Source: Lithocarpus polystachyus
Lineage: Eukaryota; Streptophyta; Magnoliopsida; Fagales; Fagaceae
NCBI GenBank assembly: GCA_033629205.1
Contig: CM066169.1
Coordinates: 42,457,435-42,521,434 of the forward strand
Direction of reading: 5' to 3'
DNA: 64,000 nucleotides
Shown here piece by piece: positions 56,906-64,000 of this stretch (position 1 is the first letter of the stretch; each line of letters begins with the position of its first letter). A program made the position numbers and the translations under genes. The notes under the pieces are model-generated. The model was not told the origin of the DNA and searched no databases. It was given only the letters and a program-made list of their open reading frames with translations.

Positions 56906-59395
56906 TCACTGCTGCTCATTGATTCTAGTTCTGTACAAGAAGATCAATGGAAGCCATTCTCCAAAGACCGTCAAATGATCCAATTCCATAGCCTTATATA
57001 GGCCACACTCCTTAGCCTGATCCATTTCCTCCCACCACCACATCCCTTCCTTCTCATACCCAAATGAATTATATCCATGAAAAGGAATACTGTTAAATAG
57101 CACATTTATGGCTAGAAGGAAGTTCCAGCATTCTTGGTTTTCCACATCTGCCACTGCATTCGACTTCAACAATCTGCCAATCCCACCATCCCTTCCTTCA
57201 AATGAAGAGTCTACTTGAATAACCGGAGTGCCTTCTGTAGTGCCCGAGGACTGATATTCTTTTAGGTCAGTGATCCCAGCATCAAATAACCATGCTTCAA
57301 TCAAAGTGACATCCTCTGCTCCACTGCACAACCAGGTGTAGGTTCCATGTTAAATTAGTGACAAAGGCATTGTGACAAAAGTTAATAAATTATTCTAGAA
57401 GTACTGAATAATAGACAAAGGCATAGTGACAAAATTCTCAAGCATTACGTTATATCAAGAAAATTGTGTTTTTTTTTCCTTCTACTTTGTATCCCATTAA
57501 TATCATTATTTTCTTGAAAGCTATTGGTTACTTTTGTACTCTGCAGCATTGTTGTTACTTGTTAGGACAACAATAGCAGAAGTTAAGTGATGCATGCAGG
57601 CTGGTCAACAATATGTAGCTTACGCATTATGAAAAACAAAATTTATATATTAGCTATCGGTTAATGTGTAATGACTTTCTCTTTTTAGCAAATCCGAGCT
57701 CGTTCGATTTCTATTCTTTTGCTTTTGTTTATATGCACCAGATACTTGTGTCCAAAGTTCTGGCTTATTAACAATGTTTAATAATTTCTAATTCGTGCTG
57801 ATAAGAACCCTTTATTCCTTACTATTCAATGCCGTACTGAAAATTTTCTCTCCACCAATAATGTCTAACTTTTTAGTTTGTTTGAGTTATAATTATAACT
57901 TAATATTATTACCTATTGCCTTATCCATTATATTTTATTCATTAAATTTGAAATTGAAAAATTCAAATTTAGGTGAGATGTCAAACATATTAACTATGAA
58001 CTGTGGCGGCTTCATGAATTTTGTTTAGGGGGGTCATTAAAAAATTTTAATAAAAAAAGAACTTGAATTTATCGAGTTATTGACAAAAAAAATTAATACA
58101 TGAAGTTTTTCGATTTTCTTCTACAAATTTTCAAATTTTGAATTGTTATATGATAGTTCATTATGAGTATCTATTGCCAATGTGGGTAGCTATGAGCCTA
58201 TGACTATTTTATTTTATTAAGTTTATCTAACATTTTTATTTTTATGCAGTTGTTATTATCTATTTGTTATTATTTTTATAAAAATATTTTAAACTAAATA
58301 ACTAAACTAAACTCATTAACTTTGTATTAATTATTAATGTATACAACCACACTTATTCATACATAAAATTATACACTATGTGTCTACTTAACCAATCAAA
58401 TGCCTAGACAAACACTAACTTTACAATTTATTTTCTTAAACTTTACAAACTTTATAACAAAAAGTTATTATAACATGATAACAATACACATATATGTACG
58501 AAACCATCTCTATTTCCTAATTATTAAATTATATAAATTTATATTATATTTATATTATACACACAAACGTCTACACACTTCATAATTAACACAAATAGCA
58601 TTATAACAAAAAGTAATATACATAATTAATATTAGACACACTCACACACATAATATAAATTTATAAAAAATTTATAAAAAAGAGTGACACTTACATTGTA
58701 CAAACACCTACTCTTTACTCTTAGAGTTGAAAATACTTGTAATAAGGATGTGTAGAATTTAAGTCAGGGTGTACAAAAATATTTTTAAAAATAAATTAAA
58801 GTATTAAACTAACAAAAAAAAATTATATATAATTTTTTTTTGTAGTCAAGGTGTTCATTTTAACCCCTTGAATATAGAGTAGCGCCGCCTCTGACTATGA
58901 ACGAGTACTAACTAATAAGAATGGAAGTTTACAGATGAATTAATGTATCATGCTAATAGAGTAGACCTTCCATCAATCCAGTGCACTAGAGCAGTTGATG
59001 TGATAGAAAAATGACACGTTGTTAATTTTGGACGTGTTATGTTCAATACTAAAATATATGGACAGAAGCCAAATACGTTTGTTTATATATATATATATAT
59101 ATATATGACAAATTCACATTTGAGTGAGACGCCAAACATATTAACTATGAACGACTAGTAACTAATAAGAATGGAAGTTTATAGATGAATTAATGTATCA
59201 TGCTAACAGTATAGACCTTTCATCCAGTGCACTAGAGCAGTTGATGGGACAAGAGACTGACACGTTGCTAATTTTGGACGTGTTATGTTTAGTACTCAAA
59301 TGTATGGATGGAAGCTAAACACATTTATATATATATATATATATATATAAATGTGTTATGTTTAGTACTCAAATGTATGGACGGAAGCTAAACAC

Positions 59396-59443
<48 letters not shown>

Positions 59444-60200
59444 TCCTATATTCAAAAAGATGTACTATATCTCAGTATTTAAAAACCGAACCAAATCGAC
59501 CGGTTGAACTGAGAATTGGAGACCAGTTCTGTCCAAAAAAAATGCCTAAACTCAGTGAATAACTGGGAAAACCAGTCAAAAACTCGTAAAAACCGAGAAC
59601 CATAGGAAAATTCAGTTTTGCCCCCAATCCAATTTTAAAACCATGTATCTCATATCTTTTTAACTAAGTAAAATAACATGTAGCAACTAGCAACTAACAA
59701 GAATGGAAGTTTATAGACAAATTAATGCATCATATGCAAACAGAGTATACCTCTTGACAAGGCTTTCATTTAGTGCGCTAGAACACTTGATGGGATAAGA
59801 GACTGACATGTGGCTAATTCCAAATATGTGTCATGTACAATACTCGAATGCACGATACATAAGCCAAACACGTTTATACATATATAATACTCCAATGTTT
59901 AAAAAGATGTATTATATCTCTTTATTCTTGAATAAACTAACATTCAGTAATGTGTATTTCTTTTTTCTTGAATAAACTAAAATGTAGTTACTAATAAGAA
60001 TGGAAGTTTATAGACCAATTAAAGCATCATGCTAATAGAGTAGACCTCCAGGGCAAGGTCATCCAATGCACTGCGGCATTTGGTGGGGAAGGAGATTGAC
60101 ACGTGACTAATTTTGAACAAGTGTCATGTCCGGTACTTAAATGCACGGGACAGATGCCAAACATGTTTATATGTATATATACTCCTACGTTCAGAAGGAT

Positions 60201-60235
<35 letters not shown>

Positions 60236-61405
60236 TTTTTCTTGAATAAACTAACATGGCTTCGCAATTGGGAAGAAGAAATAAATTCTTCGATATCAAC
60301 TGAAGAAAGCCTCAAGATTGACTACTTGGAGGCATATTAATAAGCATATTCAAAAAGAAAAGGACATAATAAACATACCTTAAAGTTACAGTAGCATCAT
60401 CTCCGACTTTATCAAAACGATAATCTTTTTCAAGCTCTAGGGGAGAAGCTCCTTGAAGATCCTTAGCCAGCTTATCAGTATGATCATTTTTGGGACATTC
60501 ATCAACCTTCTCAATTACCATCACTACAAAATATCATATAAAAAGAAAACCATAGTGCAATTCAATCAGATCCCACATAAATAATGTTCGTATCGCGCTC
60601 TTTAAATTCCATGAAGAATCAAACATACCAGGAGTAGCCAATGTGGTTGCTAGAGGAACTGTTAGCTCGCTTCTCTTAGGCTCTACATGAATGGGTTTCA
60701 TCCAATATCTTCCATCGCTAGTGCCTGTCAAAGTTACTCCAAAAAGTAATGAAACTAAATGCATGCGAGAGCCAATTTGTAGAGCTGAATTAGTGGGGAC
60801 GAAATGGGGTATTATACTAATAACATGTAGGCCAATCATAATATTTATGCATATAATTAAGACCACCATGAAATTAGCAAAATCATTATAATTATCATCA
60901 CCAACAACAACAACAAACAAAAAGAAAAACTACTTAATTGGTTTTGTTTAGATTGAGAAAATAGTTTCTGTAAGAACCTGAATTTTTTTTTTATAAAATT
61001 TTTTATTACTTGAAACCCTTTTTATCATGAGTTTTTAAAGAAAGAATAATATCTCTTTGCTGGATTTGGAAACAAACAAAAAAACAAAAACCCCTTCTGC
61101 AATGAAGCTTTGTTCCTCTTTAATAAATAAATAAATAAGGCTATCCCTGGTAAAAAATTTTAAGGACAAAAAAAAAAAAAAAACCAAAAACTTAGGCAAC
61201 TAAATATTACATATATATATATATATATAAAATATTATGCATCAGGACAATAACCAAGTGTATGATCAGTAAGAACATAAACAAGTAAAAGGAAAAAGAA
61301 TGAAAAAGAAGAAAAAAGAAAAATACCATTTAGCTGAGAGATTGCAGAAGAAGAAGAAGATGATGAACCAAGTGTGAAAGAAGAGGCAGCTACAGACAAA
61401 GACAT
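56906..61405 (-). CDS. Conserved-looking protein of unknown function, four exons, probably plastid-targeted
   Basis: Exons 61405-61327, 60724-60629, 60523-60379 and 57323-56906 join in frame through GT..AG introns to give 245 residues. The start MSLSVAASSFTLGSSSSSSS is Ser/Ala-rich without acids, typical of a chloroplast transit peptide. The middle is acidic (LELEKDYRFDKVGDDATVTL). The last exon holds a compact domain with DVTLIEAWLFDAGITDLKEY, ECWNFLLAINVLFNSIPFHG and a Trp-rich KEGMWWWEEMDQ, ending RTRINEQQ. An upstream in-frame GTG at 61450 was not preferred. No family is recognised. Consistent splicing and phase argue that it is real. Intron 3 (60378-57324) is about 3 kb and filled with repeats. 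Confidence 0.8.
57960..60231. repeat. Degenerate tandem array in intron 3 of the unknown gene
   Basis: Four to five diverged copies of a roughly 200-240 bp unit carry 'TAACTAATAAGAATGGAAGTTTA', 'ATCATGCTAA..GAGTAGACC', 'GACACGT..CTAATTTT' and 'GCCAAACACGTTTATATATA'. Copies start near 57960 (split by a hAT-like element and resuming at 58894), 59105, 59670 and 59985, with a partial at 59350. Each copy ends in an (AT)n tract (59083-59106, 59327-59349, 59398-59432, 60206-60231). Confidence 0.82.
58001..58893. mobile_element. hAT-like non-autonomous element, copy 3
   Basis: The ends are CTGTGGCGGCTTCATG and, on the other strand, CAGAGGCGGCGCTACTC. A perfect 8-bp duplication ACTATGAA flanks it (57993-58000 and 58894-58901). 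The empty site survives in the neighbouring tandem copy at about 59144-59157 (TTAACTATGAACGACTAG), confirming the insertion boundaries. There is no transposase. The interior is AT-rich. Confidence 0.85.
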
Positions 61406-61807
61406 AAAAGAAGGAATCCTAGCTAGCAAGCACACTTCTCTCTCTGTCACTGTCTTTCTTTCTTTGTGTGTCTCGTGGGTTAAATAACTATTCAGGTGGG
61501 AGGGAGAGTAGTGGTATTGTTAGGTTAATTGAACCTAGACACTTCCCTGGGATGGTACGAACCCTATTAACAGTACTTTGAGACTTGAGAGTCATAGGAC
61601 ACGGGGATGTGTCCAAGCATGCACTACTCTCTCCACGTAAGCCAGCTTCATTGTCCCCCAACCTCCTTTTATAAAGAAGAATAAATAAAGTCTTCAATGT
61701 TGGATGGTTAAGATCACTCCGGGCTGTTCATTTTTGGTTTAGGGTGTTTCTATTAATCATTACTTAGTTTTCATCCCTCTTTATTCATTTTTGGTAGGTC
61801 TCACACC

Positions 61808-63135
61808 AAATAAGATTGTTTGGTTTAGTTCTTATTCTCAATTTTCATAACTCATTATTTATTACTTAACAAACTGAGTTTCGAGTCGCGGGAAATGAGA
61901 ATAAATTTTTCTTGTTTTCAGATTTAGAATTATGAGTTATCAGGTCATTTTTGTAAATTTAATCACATTTGTGAGCCCTCTCAACGTGTTGTCTCGTCAA
62001 GTCAGATACATCTCTTACATAATCATTTCATTTTCCTTATTTTCTTCTTCTTTCTTCCTTTCTTCTTTCTTCTTCTACGCTGGAACCCAGAAGCACGCTT
62101 CCTTTCTTCCTTTCTTCTTTCTTATTTCTTCTTACATAATCACGCTTCTTTGGCGAGCAGTGGAACCTGGGTTCTTTATTCCTTTCCTTTGCTGATCTCT
62201 ATGGTTGTGGGACCAGGTAAGAGAGGAAAAAAAAAATCTGAGATTTGGAGTGAGGAAGAGAGAAAATCTGGGCTGTGCTTAAGATTATTATTTTTTTTTT
62301 CCGATTTGTAGGAAGAGAGAAAATCTGTGTTGTTGCTGCTATTTCTTGATCTGATGAGTGGGGAAGAACGAAACAGAGAAAATTGCAGAAAAAGAGTAGA
62401 GGCAGGGACCGAAAATAAAGAGGAATGGGGGGAGAGAAAAGAAAAGAGTTTACCGTTCTGAAATGTGTCAGCATGTGGGGTTCACTATTTCAAGAAAAAG
62501 AGAGTTGCTTTAGGTGAAAACTACACTCAAATTTTTGAGCCAAATAGATAACTGAGTTTTGAGATATAGATTAAAGTTTTGAGGGATGAGAAATAAATAT
62601 TGAGAACTGAGTTTTGAATCATTTAGAAACATGGCTTAAGATTTGTTGTTTTCATAACTTATAACTCTGTTTTTATAACTCATAACTCAAAAATGATGGG
62701 ATCTATGACTTAAAAGGTTGTTTGGATTTTGTTTTGAGTTATTGTTTCCATCACTCAATTCTCTGATTTTTGAGTGATGAGTTATGGAAACTGAAAACAC
62801 ATTTTAGCTGTCTTCAGTTTCCATAACTCTGTTTTCAATGGTATTTCCGTAATTAAACTCACAACTTTTTTACTGTATAGCCGTAATATTTGACTTTTGG
62901 GTTTTTTTTTTTTTTGAAACAAACATTAGCCACACAACTTTCACCCTTAGTCGTAGTTCCTGACTTTTCACTTTTTTTTTTTTGAAACAAAAAGTAACGG
63001 AGAAGTGAGTGAAAAGGTGCGTTTGGGGAAATTATGATATTTTAAGTGATGAGTGATGGGTGATGAGTGATGAAAATTAAGTGAGGAGTGATGACAAAAA
63101 AAAAAAAAAAAAAAAAAATCCAAACATGGCCTCAA
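61808..63135. repeat. Repeat(s) with GTTTGG ends, copy 2, possibly two units
   Basis: It starts near AAGATTGTTTGGTTTAG and ends AATCCAAACATGGCC. It has the same 'aactcat', 'gtgatgag' and 'GGAACCCAGAAGC' features as 30792-31940. A second start (AAGGTTGTTTGGATTTTG at about 62716) suggests that two related units lie side by side. Simple-sequence runs (TTCTTTCTTCC, T13, A26) occur inside. No gene. Confidence 0.5.
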
Positions 63136-64000
63136 CATCTCAACAAGTATTTTATTTTATTTTTTCATTTTTTTCAAGGCAATTTGTACTGTAATTCCAA
63201 TCAGATTAAAATTTGCAAAATGTCTGGTGTAACAATTTTCTAATTTCTTGACAGGAATAGGAAGCATGTGTGTAAATTTTTGTTGTTTAATTGGGATTCC
63301 TATTAAATAATGTATCTCCAGGTTGGCACTCTAATTTCTTAACAATTATTTGAAAAATATTCTCTCTATCTTACTAATTTCATTGTTAAGATTTTTGTTT
63401 TTGCATTTAATAGTGTGCACACTCATTCATCAATATACCTTTAAATTGACAGAATTTAATCTAAGCCCTAAATTGAATTAATTGAATTTGGAAAGGATGG
63501 TAGAGTGTTTAATTAAGTTTTTCAGCTTTAATTTGTTGTAATTACTTGATTATTTTTAATAAGATAATCAAGAGGGGGAGCGTAAGCTATAGTGGTTATT
63601 AGGTTAAAGACTCAATCTTATTGTTAGGAAGTAGTTGCAAGAAGTAGAGTCAATTTGAAAGCCTTCTTTTTGGCTGTCGTGTGAGGGTTGTCATAACTTG
63701 CGTCTATCTGTTGTCGATTATGTTGGGACCAAAGAAAAGTAGAAGTTTCAATCGTGTCAATGGCATTTTAACTAAAGTACGCGACCTCCAAAATCAACAT
63801 CTACATCCCATCACTACCCTTCTTTCCTTTCAATGTTCATCTTCCCGCATGAGGGTGATCCGCTTAAAGCCAGTGATAGGGAAAGAGCAGAAACTTAAAT
63901 AGAAACTTGCGGGGTTACCTCAATGTTACGATTTTCACCAAAGAGTTGACTTCGACAGTGCGATGGATAAGGTATCTAGAAACCCTACTTTCGAACATCT
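63136..64000. other. Right edge, no gene recognised
   Basis: AT-rich to about 63560, then a more balanced stretch to the window end with short open frames but no recognisable domain. It could be the edge of another repeat. Confidence 0.4.

Noticed and set aside
63560..64000. Possible organellar DNA insert at the right edge
   Set aside because: Base composition changes slightly, but no organellar gene could be recognised by eye.

Overview
The window looks like nuclear DNA of a flowering plant, probably a woody eudicot. It is AT-rich, has intron-containing genes with GT..AG splice sites, and is packed with plant-type LTR retrotransposons and MITEs. Some short repeats resemble ones I associate with the oak order (Fagales), but that placement is a weak inference. 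No bacterial, viral or organellar genes were recognised.

Only four host protein genes can be supported. (1) A glycine-rich secreted wall protein on the minus strand, whose first exon is split by a 10.6-kb retrotransposon (3' part 7383-8065, 5' part 18718-18829). (2) An eight-exon SKU5-similar multicopper-oxidase-like gene on the minus strand (27571-23842). (3) A SIP1-type aquaporin on the plus strand (54705-55424). (4) A four-exon gene of unknown function on the minus strand (61405-56906), probably plastid-targeted, whose third intron is about 3 kb of repeats.

Layout. 1-5.3 kb: a deleted Ty3/Gypsy element (El1, 1271-5033). 5.3-7.2 kb: two MITEs. 7.4-18.8 kb: the broken glycine-rich gene and the related near-intact Gypsy element El2 (8066-18712). 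18.9-33.8 kb: a hAT-like MITE with a nested SINE, the oxidase gene, a 240-bp tandem duplication, further MITEs and a LINE RNase H relic. 33.8-48.7 kb: a three-level nest in which a hAT-like MITE holds Gypsy element El3 (33913-48278), which itself holds a solo LTR (41371-42602). 51.2-52.4 kb: a 1.17-kb foldback element built from repeated 22-base palindromes. 53-64 kb: the aquaporin, the unknown gene and more repeats.

The main theme is the shared design of the three Gypsy elements. El2 and El3 encode a pol with two RNase H domains (Tat-lineage type). All three elements carry an accessory gene on the strand opposite gag-pol, between pol and the 3' LTR. El1 and El2 carry a gypsy-type 'Transposase_28-like' gene and El3 carries a plant-mobile-domain gene. 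In each case a (TA)n tract lies about 270-300 bp upstream of the accessory ATG, which could be a private antisense promoter. In El1 and El2 the accessory half is also saturated with the strand-specific motif CCGTCA(G).
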